Shown here: piece by piece, positions 25,176 to 35,063 of the stretch
How positions within the stretch are numbered: position 1 is the first letter of the stretch
How the letters are laid out: every line of letters starts with the position of its first letter
From: Robertmurraya siralis
GTDB lineage: Bacteria; Bacillota; Bacilli; Bacillales; Cytobacillaceae
NCBI RefSeq assembly: GCF_005502275.1
Contig: NZ_SWLZ01000028.1
Span: 1 to 58,260, forward strand
Length of the DNA: 58,260 nucleotides
Reading direction: 5' to 3'
Notes under the pieces: generated by a model
Seen by the model: only the letters and a program-made list of their open reading frames with translations
What the model was told of the DNA's origin: nothing
Database searches by the model: none
Translations under genes and position numbers: made by a program

Positions 25176-27224
25176 TTATACTCGGAATTTGCTTATCGCT
25201 TCTTGTAATTCTTGGGCCATGCTGCTTAATACCGAGGCGGAAGCGGTGATATCCTCCATTGAAGCGTTCTGCTCTTCCGATGCTGCCGCTACATTCTGAA
25301 TATTTTCCGCTGATTGTTTGGCAATATCTGATACAGCTTTAATCTCAGAAACCATATTTTGAGTGCTCGCTTGGACTTCATTCAAAATCGCTGAAACTTC
25401 CTTTGAATTATTAACAACATTCACGATCATTTGAACAATTTCTTTAAAAGTGTCTCCTGTTTTATAAACAAGTTCTATGCTATCCTGAACGGATTGTTTA
25501 TTATCATTCATAGCGGAGACGGTTCTTTCTGTCTCATTTTTTATTTCTTGTATAATGTTGAAAATCTCTTTCGTTGCATCACTCGATTGCTCGGCTAGTT
25601 TTTTCACTTCATTTGCAACCACTGAAAAACCTTGTCCATGTTCACCGGCTCTTGCTGCTTCAATTGAAGCATTTAACGCCAGTAAATTGGTTTGCTCCGC
25701 AATATTTGAAATCATATCAACGATTTGAGTTACCTGGTTTGATTTTTCTCCCAATCTATCTACACTGCTTGCTGTTTCAGTGGTCGCTTGATGAACAAAG
25801 TCGATTTGTTTTAATGTATTGGCGACCACCTCACTCCCCGCATTCGCCTTTTTATTTGTTTCCGTTATTAATTTTGTAATTGTGGCAGTTGCATCCAGGG
25901 CCTCCTCAATGACATTTGATATTTCATTCGCCCGATTGGTTGAAATCGTTGTATTTTCAACTTGTTGTTCAGATCCTGTTGCTACATCCTGAACAGCCAA
26001 CGTAATTTGCTCAGTAGCTTTGCTTGACTCCTCAGCGCTGGCAGATAACTGCTCAGAAGTAGCAGCAACCTGCTGGGACTGTAAACTAACTTTTTGAATA
26101 ATTTCGGCCAAATTATCTTTCATTCGATTTAAATGCGCTGCCATTTGACCAAACTCATCCTGACTATTCGTCGTTAATGTATAACTCAAATCTCCATCTG
26201 CAATTTTTTCGGCCATTCCGTTTACATCGTTTATATTTTTTACAATCCATCTACTATAAAACAGAATAATGACAACTACGAGCGCCACTCCTATTAAACT
26301 TACAATCATTAAATTTCTAAATAATGAAGACAAAGAAGCGTATAATTCTTTATCTGGAACGACAAGGCCGATTGTCCAATCTGTAAGCGGTTCTTTTTTA
26401 AAAAACAGTGAATAATCTCCTGTCTGATCTTTAAAATGGAGAATTCCATCGTCGTTCTCAACTATTTGATTGCCTAATTTTGCAAGCGCTGTGTTCGGAT
26501 CGTCTTGTATGTTTACTTGCATTGCCTTTTCAGCTTCAAGATCTGCTATATATGTCCCATTCTTATCTATTAAAAAGGAGTAACCGGTTTCCTCTACTTT
26601 CGTATCACGAATCATTTTTTGGATTTCACTTAAATCAATGTCGCCTGTAGCCACTCCCATGAAGTTATCCTGATCATCATAAAATGGAGCACTTGCTGTA
26701 ACCATTGATACATCAACATTCGTATCTAAATATGGACTTGTAAATACAACACTTTGATCAGTATCCTTGACAATCGTGTACCAATCCTGCGCCGTATAAT
26801 TGAACGCTGGATCACTGTACTCCTGAGTTGTTTTTATAGAACCCTCTTCCCAATAAGCAAATGCTGAGAAATACTCAACGTCATTTTTATATTTGAACGG
26901 CTCAAAAAATATTCCACCACCGAACGTTGAATCATTTGACGGAATAGCATTTAATAACATTTCTTCATAGGTGTTTAAAGAGTAATCCTTTGGGGATATT
27001 TCAACTTGTCTCGCGATTAACTCTGGTATTTTACTATGTGCTACCAAGCTTTTTCCAATTGTCTCTGTAATACTCTCCAGTTGATTATTCATGCGCTCTT
27101 CAATTTGCTGCTCCAGTATATTTTTTGAACTGATATAAGAAAAAACAATTATTGCCCCTAATATGAGTAATAATAACGGCAGAATTAATGATAGAGTACG
27201 CATTTTCACACTTTTGAATTTCAC
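25176..27224 (-). CDS. Methyl-accepting chemoreceptor with periplasmic-type dCache domain, EutV-controlled
   Basis: 682-residue chemoreceptor. TM1 about residues 9-28; extracytoplasmic dCache_1 domain about 35-275 ([19 protein letters not shown], then [20 protein letters not shown]); TM2 about 280-303; HAMP about 305-355; signalling domain to the C-terminus with the hairpin tip [30 protein letters not shown]. The Arg of the R-x-W-Y motif of amino-acid-binding dCache domains is not present (QDWY here). I chose GTG at 27224, behind AAGTGGGG. The gene is preceded by an EutV-type leader (27502-27574), so it is probably made when ethanolamine is present. An ethanolamine or related amine ligand is inference. 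Confidence 0.9.
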   Translation of the reverse strand: MKFKSVKMRTLSLILPLLLLILGAIIVFSYISSKNILEQQIEERMNNQLESITETIGKSLVAHSKIPELIARQVEISPKDYSLNTYEEMLLNAIPSNDSTFGGGIFFEPFKYKNDVEYFSAFAYWEEGSIKTTQEYSDPAFNYTAQDWYTIVKDTDQSVVFTSPYLDTNVDVSMVTASAPFYDDQDNFMGVATGDIDLSEIQKMIRDTKVEETGYSFLIDKNGTYIADLEAEKAMQVNIQDDPNTALAKLGNQIVENDDGILHFKDQTGDYSLFFKKEPLTDWTIGLVVPDKELYASLSSLFRNLMIVSLIGVALVVVIILFYSRWIVKNINDVNGMAEKIADGDLSYTLTTNSQDEFGQMAAHLNRMKDNLAEIIQKVSLQSQQVAATSEQLSASAEESSKATEQITLAVQDVATGSEQQVENTTISTNRANEISNVIEEALDATATITKLITETNKKANAGSEVVANTLKQIDFVHQATTETASSVDRLGEKSNQVTQIVDMISNIAEQTNLLALNASIEAARAGEHGQGFSVVANEVKKLAEQSSDATKEIFNIIQEIKNETERTVSAMNDNKQSVQDSIELVYKTGDTFKEIVQMIVNVVNNSKEVSAILNEVQASTQNMVSEIKAVSDIAKQSAENIQNVAAASEEQNASMEDITASASVLSSMAQELQEAISKFRV

Positions 27225-27501
27225 TATTTTCCCCACTTTCTAAAAGTCATTTCATCTTCTTTAATCGATGTTTCTTTTTAACTTAAAATCATGGAGTTTT
27301 CATTAGGCTTGCCAATCCCCTTATATTACCACCTTCTTTTCGGCTGAACTTTGAGTTCTCCAATTGTGATAGACGGTTTAATAGTTTGGCCCCCTATGCA
27401 CTATTTCGGTCTAAATTTACCATCATATTAAACAGGCAAATAGACCTATGCCTTTTAGTCTGCAACTAAAGGTAAATGATAATTTGCAATTGCGTGAAAA
27501 T

Positions 27502-27574
27502 AAAAAAAAAGAAGCTTTAATAGAAAGAATTTCTTTCCATAAAGCTTCTTTGCTTTGTTTACACGCCATTGTGC
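27502..27574 (-). promoter_or_regulatory. EutV-type antitermination leader upstream of the chemoreceptor; part of an EutX-like RNA
   Basis: On the minus strand: P1 is GCAC-AATGGC-GTGT (27574-27561), P2 is AAAGC-AAAGAA-GCTTT (27556-27541), both six-base loops with A1 and G4; the spacer is 4 bases. P2 shares GAAGCTTTA with the 5' arm of a terminator whose 3' arm TTAAAGCTTC is followed by nine T (27510-27502). The design and even the bases follow the eutG leader. About 280 bases of leader without further structure I can name follow before the chemoreceptor start. Confidence 0.88.
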
Positions 27575-27582
27575 CTAACTCA

Positions 27583-27612
27583 ACTTTACAATAAGGGCCC
27601 TTTTTCTGTCAA
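27583..27612 (-). promoter_or_regulatory. Promoter between the cobalamin riboswitch and the EutV element
   Basis: TTGACA (27612-27607), 18 bases, TAAAGT (27588-27583). It would allow the chemoreceptor leader to be made without passing the riboswitch. The -35 lies in a perfect palindrome, CTGTCAA-TAAT-TTGACAG on the plus strand (27606-27623), which might be an operator. Confidence 0.6.
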
Positions 27613-27671
27613 TAATTTGACAGCTGGAAGCATCTTCACTTCATACAAACCACAACATTGTGATTTTAAAC

Positions 27672-27704
27672 AAAAAGGCATAGTGAGGTTCTTTTCACTA
27701 CGCC
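27672..27704 (-). terminator. Terminator of the cobalamin riboswitch expression platform
   Basis: On the minus strand GGCGTAGTGA pairs with TCACTATGCC (one G-U) and TTTTTG follows. It lies directly after the riboswitch aptamer and about 100 bases before the EutV element, so it can decide whether the EutV-binding hairpins are transcribed. Confidence 0.8.
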
Positions 27705-27724
27705 GTTAACAAAAAGATCCTACC

Positions 27725-27850
27725 TCGAGATCATTTTGTTTTTTCTACACGATCTTCAGATAAATGACCTGACTTAAGGCTAAACCTTTCACAGTGGCGG
27801 GACCGTGTTGGACTTTCACCAACTTCCTTTACCTGAAACCGTTATATTTT
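27725..27850 (-). ncRNA. Cobalamin (AdoCbl) riboswitch
   Basis: The minus strand shows the cobalamin aptamer core: GGTGAAAGTCCAACACGGTC, then CCGCCACTGTGA with the B12 box GCCACTG (27798-27792), and a downstream AGTCAGGTC---GATC side. A terminator follows at 27672-27704. No cobalamin gene is downstream: the next elements are an EutV hairpin pair and the chemoreceptor. This is the arrangement of EutX (Enterococcus) and Rli55 (Listeria), where the riboswitch controls a small RNA that sequesters EutV when B12 is scarce. Confidence 0.92.
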
Positions 27851-28009
27851 TGTTTATATTTTTATACTAACAAATTCATCCATAAAATTCATCTATAATG
27901 ATCCGTTTTTCGCAAATCATTCATAAATTTTTTCCTCCTCCATTTACACCCATACATCATTGCCGCTCCTGGTTGAAAAATGAACAGTTAATCAAACGGT
28001 CATATAAAC

Positions 28010-28052
28010 TAAACGACGAGGGCGCTTTTTCTTAAAACGCCCTCGTCGTTTA
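28010..28052 (-). terminator. Terminator of the 3D-domain gene
   Basis: Perfect arms AACGACGAGGGCG and CGCCCTCGTCGTT (with a CTTTTTCTTAAAA loop on the plus strand) immediately past the stop codon. It separates the wall-protein gene from the riboswitch transcript. The gap 27851-28009 should hold the riboswitch promoter; a TATAAA around 27862-27868 on the minus strand is a weak candidate. Confidence 0.8.
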
Positions 28053-29177
28053 CTAATTTAATATAGAAATTTTAACTACTTTTCGTCCCCATCTTATTGC
28101 TTGAGCATCGTTTGGCATTAATACGTCAATTTTATGACCCTTAATGGCACCTCCCGTATCACCTGCGATCGCTTCACCATAGCCTTCCACCCATACTTTG
28201 GAACCGAGTGGAATAACAGAAGGGTCTACAGCGATTAATTTCATATTTGGATTCTTTCTAATATTATACCCCATATACGTTAATCCTGTTTTTGAACTTT
28301 CATGACTATAGGCAGTAGCGGTAACATACATGGTATTTTTAACGGTGCTATTTTCCTTTGGCGCCCTACTTTTAGCCTGTGTTTTATTTTGATTAACGAC
28401 ATTAGCTGTCTTAACTGCATTTTGACGTTCTTGTTTTAACTTGTTTTGAGCTTGAGTTAATTGTTTTTGAAAAAGTTCCTTCTCTTTTTCTGCGAGATGG
28501 ATCTCGTTATTCACCGCATCATATTTTGCTTGAACAGCAGCCAATTCTTGTTGTCTTTTCTGCAAACTGTTATCCAAGGTTGTTTGACTAGCAGCTAATT
28601 CGGTATATTGTTTTTCCAATTTTTCTTCTTGTTGATCAATCGCTATTTTTTCTTCTTCAATCTTTGCAAGATCCGCTCTCTGTTGTTCTAGCAAATCTTT
28701 ATCCGCTCCCAGGATCGTCGTAACTGCTGACACCCGTTCAAATAAATCAGTAATACTCTCAGCATTGAGTAGAATGGCTACAATCGCATTCACCTGATCA
28801 TTATGCTGCAAAGAAACCAGCCGATCTTCCATTACTTCTTTACGGGTATGTACCTTATCCTGAAGCACAATGATTTCTTCTTTTTTATCTTCAATTATTT
28901 GTTTCGTTTTATTTATTTTTTCTTCAAGAGCATTGATCGTTTCAGTCGTCTTTACGATTTCCGTCTCGATGGCTTTCAACTCTTTTTGAACATTTTGCAG
29001 TTCAGCCGCTATTTCCTGCTTTTCAACTTTTTTTTCATTTATCTTTTCAGCATTTTGCTGAAGTTTGTTTTGACTAGAAGTGATCATTCCTTGACTTGTT
29101 TCTGCATTTGCCACAATACTTGTTGAAAATAAAACTACACTTGTTAGAGCGATGGCTCCCCTTTTTAAGGAATGCAT
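28053..29177 (-). CDS. Secreted coiled-coil cell-wall protein with 3D domain
   Basis: 374 residues. Signal peptide (MHSLKRGAIALTSVVLFSTS, cleavage near ANAE), long coiled coil (about 30-255, CwlO-like N-terminal region), linker, then a 3D domain (about 280-374) named for three Asp: VDPSVIPLGSKVWV, AGDTGGAIKGHKIDV. Related Bacillus proteins are autolysins or lytic transglycosylase-like enzymes. It stands alone, with its own terminator. Substrate and exact bond cleaved are not known. Confidence 0.85.
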   Translation of the reverse strand: MHSLKRGAIALTSVVLFSTSIVANAETSQGMITSSQNKLQQNAEKINEKKVEKQEIAAELQNVQKELKAIETEIVKTTETINALEEKINKTKQIIEDKKEEIIVLQDKVHTRKEVMEDRLVSLQHNDQVNAIVAILLNAESITDLFERVSAVTTILGADKDLLEQQRADLAKIEEEKIAIDQQEEKLEKQYTELAASQTTLDNSLQKRQQELAAVQAKYDAVNNEIHLAEKEKELFQKQLTQAQNKLKQERQNAVKTANVVNQNKTQAKSRAPKENSTVKNTMYVTATAYSHESSKTGLTYMGYNIRKNPNMKLIAVDPSVIPLGSKVWVEGYGEAIAGDTGGAIKGHKIDVLMPNDAQAIRWGRKVVKISILN

Positions 29178-29308
29178 AAGACAACCCCTTCCTAATACAT
29201 TATTTATAACATAGGAGCAGGGGTATTTTGATTACAATTATATTAAAATAGCGATACAAATCGTTGCAAATATTAAATTTGAATGTTTACGACACTTATT
29301 CTTGCAAA

Positions 29309-29347
29309 AAAAGCCCCGCAAAAATTCATACCATTTTCGCGAGGCAC
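29309..29347 (-). terminator. Terminator of the beta-glucoside operon
   Basis: On the minus strand GCCTCGC pairs with GCGGGGC, with inner A/T pairs, and seven T follow. It lies about 65 bases beyond the stop of the glycosidase gene. Confidence 0.8.
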
Positions 29348-29411
29348 CATTTAAATATTAACAATCCATAAAGTTTACTTTAAATCCTTTCGCAAAAGCG
29401 CTTTTCAATCA

Positions 29412-30848
<1,437 letters not shown>

Positions 30849-30885
30849 CTAACACCCCCGTGCTTAAATTTTGATCGTTCACATT

Positions 30886-31797
30886 TTACTGGTTAGAAAG
30901 ATTCGCTGTTCTTCGCAAAAAATGATATAGAGCTCCAATTAAATTGGAGTCATTTCCAAATCGGCATGGTTCAACGTGAATATCCAAGCACTCATGATTC
31001 GGTTTCATAAGTTTTAACTTTTCATTAATTTGCTCAATAAGCCCTTCACGTTTGCTAATCGCACCACCGATTAAAATTTTTTCCGGGTCAATAATATACT
31101 GTAAATTATAAATACCTACAGCCAGGCGCTTCATAAATTTCTCTATTTCATCCTGCACTTCCTGATCGCCTTCATCCGCCATCTTAAATATTTTTCGCCC
31201 ATCAAGAGCAGCAGGTTCCAGGCCTTTTCGCTTCGCAACTTGGATAATCAGCCCTCCTGTTGCAGCTAACGCACTCCACGACTCCCCGATTGGCTGGTTT
31301 AAATAATCTTCAAGCAACATGTATCCAAATTCCCCGCCGAACAGGTTTTTACCATGGCGAATTTTTTGATCGAGGACAAGCGCTCCTCCAATGCCAGTGC
31401 CGATGATAATGCAAATATAATCCTTAATCCCCTTTGCAGCGCCAATCCACCCTTCAGCTAACCCTGCGCAATTTGCATCATTTTCTAGCTCAACACGGAG
31501 CTGTGTCCGTTCTTGAATCATTTCTTTTATATTGGGTCCATGAATATATTCAATGGCTGTAATTCCTTTAATAAAGCCCGAATCCACATCTACTGCTCCA
31601 GGCATGCTTAAAGCAATGCCGCTTATTTCATGGTTTTTTTGAAAATTTTTAACCGTGGAATCGATAATATCAAGAAAGGAATCAAGCCCGTCCTTCGGAG
31701 TAGCAACAGAAGATTTCTCTAAAAATGCGCCTGTCTCATCCATTAGAGAGTATTTTATTGCAGAACCTCCCACATCAAAAACTGCAAAATAGTCCAC
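30886..31797 (-). CDS. ROK-family sugar kinase
   Basis: About 303 residues. Phosphate-binding FDVGGSAIKYSLM near the start, the catalytic region ENDANCAGLAEGWIGAAKG and IGTGIGGALV. The CXCGXXGCXE zinc motif of many ROK proteins is missing, and there is no N-terminal DNA-binding domain, so this is a kinase, probably phosphorylating the glucose released by the neighbouring glycosidase. I use GTG at 31797, seven bases behind AGGAGG; a start at 31824 would include the ribosome site. Confidence 0.85.
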   Translation of the reverse strand: MDYFAVFDVGGSAIKYSLMDETGAFLEKSSVATPKDGLDSFLDIIDSTVKNFQKNHEISGIALSMPGAVDVDSGFIKGITAIEYIHGPNIKEMIQERTQLRVELENDANCAGLAEGWIGAAKGIKDYICIIIGTGIGGALVLDQKIRHGKNLFGGEFGYMLLEDYLNQPIGESWSALAATGGLIIQVAKRKGLEPAALDGRKIFKMADEGDQEVQDEIEKFMKRLAVGIYNLQYIIDPEKILIGGAISKREGLIEQINEKLKLMKPNHECLDIHVEPCRFGNDSNLIGALYHFLRRTANLSNQ

Positions 31798-31870
31798 CAA
31801 AAAACCTCCTATCACCCCATACAAATCTTGTTGTTAATGTATAATTAAAAGGTTTGAAGCTTTGAACCAA

Positions 31871-32887
31871 TTACCAGAAGGTTTTATTCGTGCCGCATGA
31901 TTCCCTAACGATGAGTTCAGAGTCAGTAAACACAGGCTTTAATTTTGATTGTCCTTCAATCAAATCATTCAACATATAAGCTGATAATTTACCGATTTTC
32001 TCTTTATCCTGTTTAACTGTAGTCAGTTTTGGGGCGCTGTATCGGCAAGCAGCAATATCATCACATCCAACAATTCGGATATCTCTTGGTGTTTGAAGAT
32101 CAGCTTCTTCAATAGCCCTTAACGCACCCAATGCCATTAAGTCGGATGCAGCAAAAATAGCTTCTGGATAATTCTTTAACTTGAGCATGTTCTTCATGGA
32201 GACATAACCGCTCTCTTCTTGGAAATCCCCATATTGAATCCATTCCTCATGAACTTCCAGGCCAAACTGATTCATAGCATCGGTGAATCCTTTCAATCTA
32301 AGATTGGAAATAACGGATTCACGCATTCCACCAATATAGCCAATTTTTCTAATGGAATTCAAATAGAAATGCTCTACCACTTTTCTCGATAAATTGACAT
32401 TATCTGTCATGACATAACTTGCTCTTGGTCCGGTTAATTCGATATCAATCCCAATACAAGGAAAACCGCTTTCTGCGAGCTCATATGTCGCACTCTCTAC
32501 TTCTTCACCAGCAATGATTAAACAGCCGTCCAAATTAAAATGCTTACATCTTGCTAAATAGCTGCCTTGAAAATGTTCATTGGAAAACATTAACAAATCA
32601 TAACCTAACAGACCAATATTTTTTTTAAAGGTCGAAATAACTTCATTGAAATACGGATGGGTCATATCTACATTGATCTTACCAGCGTAGATAAGACCAA
32701 TGAGATTTGACTTCTTTGTTGCCAGTGAACGTGCAGAAAAATTTGGTGCATATCCCATTTCAGTAATAACGGTCATGACCTTTTTCTTTGTTTTTTCACT
32801 GATTCCGCCATAGTTATTTATCACTTTTGAAACCGTTGAACGTGATACTCCTGCCATTTTTGCAATATCATCTATCGTTAAACTCAT
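31871..32887 (-). CDS. LacI-family transcriptional regulator
   Basis: 338 residues. Helix-turn-helix SLTIDDIAKMAGVSRSTVSKVIN with the hinge helix (GYAPNFSARSLATKKS), then a periplasmic-binding-protein-like ligand domain (NLIGLIYAGKINVDMTHPYFNEV to the C-terminus). ATG at 32887 is preceded by AGAAGGGAT. It lies inside the beta-glucoside cluster, after the permease genes, and probably binds the two identical palindromes at 36460 and 36665. Confidence 0.92.
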   Translation of the reverse strand: MSLTIDDIAKMAGVSRSTVSKVINNYGGISEKTKKKVMTVITEMGYAPNFSARSLATKKSNLIGLIYAGKINVDMTHPYFNEVISTFKKNIGLLGYDLLMFSNEHFQGSYLARCKHFNLDGCLIIAGEEVESATYELAESGFPCIGIDIELTGPRASYVMTDNVNLSRKVVEHFYLNSIRKIGYIGGMRESVISNLRLKGFTDAMNQFGLEVHEEWIQYGDFQEESGYVSMKNMLKLKNYPEAIFAASDLMALGALRAIEEADLQTPRDIRIVGCDDIAACRYSAPKLTTVKQDKEKIGKLSAYMLNDLIEGQSKLKPVFTDSELIVRESCGTNKTFW

Positions 32888-32980
32888 TATGTTATCCCTT
32901 CTATTTCCATCTAAATTCTCTCTTAATGTTAGATTACAGGGAGTTTGAAAATGAAACAATAGCAGGGTAGGAAAAATTGG

Positions 32981-33829
32981 TTATTTTACAGACCCTTCCG
33001 TAATACTAGATATAAATAAGCGGTTAAACAGCAAGAAAATAACTAGTAATGGAACAGTTGCCCAGAAAACACCAGATAAAATCATGCCAAAATCAATATT
33101 ATTGGTATTGCTCAACTGAGCCAACGCTACCTGAATCGTATACATTTCTGGATCCCTTAAAATGGTGAACTGCCATAAGAATTCTCCCCAAACAGCAGTG
33201 AAAACGATAATTCCTAAAGTAGCAAATGCCGGTAAGATAATCGGCAAGACAATGCGCCAGTAAATTTTAAAATTGGAGCACCCATCCAATTTCGCCGCTT
33301 CAATTAATTCATCTGGAACACCCTCAGCTATATATTGCCTCATGAGAAAAATTCCTAAAGGATTTAAAAAGAATAGAATCATTACTCCTGGTAATGTATC
33401 CAAAAGACCCGCATTAGAAATTAAGAAATATTGCGGAATGAGCCCTAGCTGCGGAGGGATAATCATCGTAACTAAAATTGCTACAAAAAGAGCATTTTTG
33501 CCTGGGAATTTAAACTTGGCAAACGCAAAACCAGCTAATGAACTAATGAATAGAACGACAATGGTCACCACAGCACAGAGAATAAAAGAATTCCACATTC
33601 CGCCAAAGAAGTCAATTTGATTCAGCACCTTTTTAAAGTTTTCAACCATCATATTTCCCGGTGTAAGAGTTGGTGGAATCGAGTTATAAGCGGCGCTCGG
33701 CCTTGTCGCCATCACAAACATCCAATAAAAAGGAAATAGCGAAACAAGGGAAGCGAGCGTTAAAAATAAATAGACGAATATTCGGCCGATGGAGAATTTT
33801 TTACGTCTTTGATTGTGTTGTTTACTCAT
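32981..33829 (-). CDS. Sugar ABC importer permease (MalG/AraQ type)
   Basis: 282 residues, six hydrophobic segments. A MalG-type permease with the cytoplasmic EAA loop EAAKLDGCSNFKIYWRIVLPIILPA that contacts the ATPase. ATG at 33829 behind GAGGTGGGG, overlapping the previous permease gene by eight bases. No ATPase gene is in the cluster. Confidence 0.92.
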   Translation of the reverse strand: MSKQHNQRRKKFSIGRIFVYLFLTLASLVSLFPFYWMFVMATRPSAAYNSIPPTLTPGNMMVENFKKVLNQIDFFGGMWNSFILCAVVTIVVLFISSLAGFAFAKFKFPGKNALFVAILVTMIIPPQLGLIPQYFLISNAGLLDTLPGVMILFFLNPLGIFLMRQYIAEGVPDELIEAAKLDGCSNFKIYWRIVLPIILPAFATLGIIVFTAVWGEFLWQFTILRDPEMYTIQVALAQLSNTNNIDFGMILSGVFWATVPLLVIFLLFNRLFISSITEGSVK

Positions 33830-34778
33830 CTGCCCCACCTCTCTTTTTCCTTCCAAATCCTTGTGTTAACTTAAGATTGAAAACAGCAAACACGGTGATG
33901 ATGACCAATAAAATAATGGCGGTTGCTGACGCAGTACCAAAGGACTGCAATCGAAATGCATCTCGATATAAGTACATAACAATCGTCATTGCTTCGTCCC
34001 TTGTAAAGGCATCCCTACCTAAAAACACAGTTGGCTCAGAGAATAATTGCATTGCTCCGACCGTTGAAGTAAATACCGTTAAGATGATAAAAGGCTTTAG
34101 CATTGGGATCGTAATATAAAAAAGTTGCTGAAATTTATTGGCTCCATCAACTGTCGCTGCCTCGTATAAATCATTGGGAATGCTTTGAATTCCCGCCAGA
34201 TAGATAATCGTGTTATACCCGACCCAGCGCCAGAAAACCATAATTGAAATGGCAATTTTTGTTCCCCATTCCGATGCTTTCCATGCGATTGGATCAAGTC
34301 CAAAGAAGTTGGTCAACACGAAATTGGCCAAGGAGGATTCATGATTACTGAACAGCACACTAAAAATGAGCGCGACCGCAACCATTGAAGTTAGATAAGG
34401 CATAAAAATGGTGACACGGAAAAAACTTTTAAACTTAAGAAAAGCCATATTCAATAAATAAGCGAGGACTAGACCAACCACTAATTGCGGAGCAGTGCCC
34501 AGTATCCCCATGATAATCGTATTGTAAACCGACTTCCAAAATAGGGGATCCGTTAATACGGTTTGAAAATTAGCCAACCCGTTAAATGTCATTGGACTTA
34601 AACCGTTCCATTTCTGGAAGGCCAAGAAAATGCTAAAAAGGGCCGGATATAGACCAATAAGTGTAAAAATAATGAAGAAAGGCGCTATATATAAATATCC
34701 AGAAATCATGTCCTTTTTCTCTTCTGACCTGTATTTCTTTCTTTTAAATATAGTTGCTTTCTTACTAATCGAGTTCAT
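33822..34778 (-). CDS. Sugar ABC importer permease (MalF/UgpA type)
   Basis: 318 residues, six hydrophobic segments, EAA loop YEAATVDGANKFQQLFYITIPMLKP. I use ATG at 34778 behind AGAGGCGTG; the longer frame from 34862 has no ribosome site. First permease after the binding protein, from which it is separated by a 280-base gap containing a stable stem-loop. Confidence 0.92.
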   Translation of the reverse strand: MNSISKKATIFKRKKYRSEEKKDMISGYLYIAPFFIIFTLIGLYPALFSIFLAFQKWNGLSPMTFNGLANFQTVLTDPLFWKSVYNTIIMGILGTAPQLVVGLVLAYLLNMAFLKFKSFFRVTIFMPYLTSMVAVALIFSVLFSNHESSLANFVLTNFFGLDPIAWKASEWGTKIAISIMVFWRWVGYNTIIYLAGIQSIPNDLYEAATVDGANKFQQLFYITIPMLKPFIILTVFTSTVGAMQLFSEPTVFLGRDAFTRDEAMTIVMYLYRDAFRLQSFGTASATAIILLVIITVFAVFNLKLTQGFGRKKRGGADE

Positions 34779-34994
34779 TTTCACGCCTCTTTTCTCTTCG
34801 CTGTTTTCGTAATGAATATCGTTTTTTGTAAACGTCCGACTTTTTTCTATGATAGAAAGCAAACATTTACACCTGCATATTATTTAGGTACGGCACTTTT
34901 CGCCGCCTCGATGCTAGAGCAACCATTACGAAAAAAGCCTTTCTATTTCAACATAGGACAGTCCTTCCAGTTGTGAAGTTGTCAATGTAAAGAT

Positions 34995-35046
34995 GGTCGG
35001 CTTACGTCTCAAGCTTTTTTCAAAGGCTTGCATCTGTAAGCCGACC
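34995..35046 (-). other. Stem-loop between binding-protein and permease genes
   Basis: Eleven-base perfect arms GGTCGGCTTAC and GTAAGCCGACC with further inner pairing. No T-run follows, so it is not a classical terminator. In such operons these stems usually stabilise the abundant binding-protein mRNA and lower permease expression; that role is inference here. Confidence 0.7.
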
Positions 35047-35063
35047 GCTATCATTCTAGTAAA

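Noticed and set aside
25574-25879. Plus-strand frame opposite the chemoreceptor
   Set aside because: Shadow; no ribosome site and no family resemblance.
27237-27480. Possible cyclic-di-GMP riboswitch in the receptor leader
   Set aside because: Some GEMM-like words appear (GGGGGCCAAAC) but the conserved CACGCACAGGGCAAACC core and GGGACGCAAAGC are absent.
27895-27950. 11-codon frame with a GGAGGAGG ribosome site upstream of the cobalamin riboswitch
   Set aside because: Very short, ends before the aptamer, and nothing supports translation; kept only as a curiosity.
28803-29126. Phe/Tyr-rich plus-strand frame
   Set aside because: Antisense of the coiled coil of the 3D-domain protein; its odd composition comes from the Lys/Glu repeats of the true gene.
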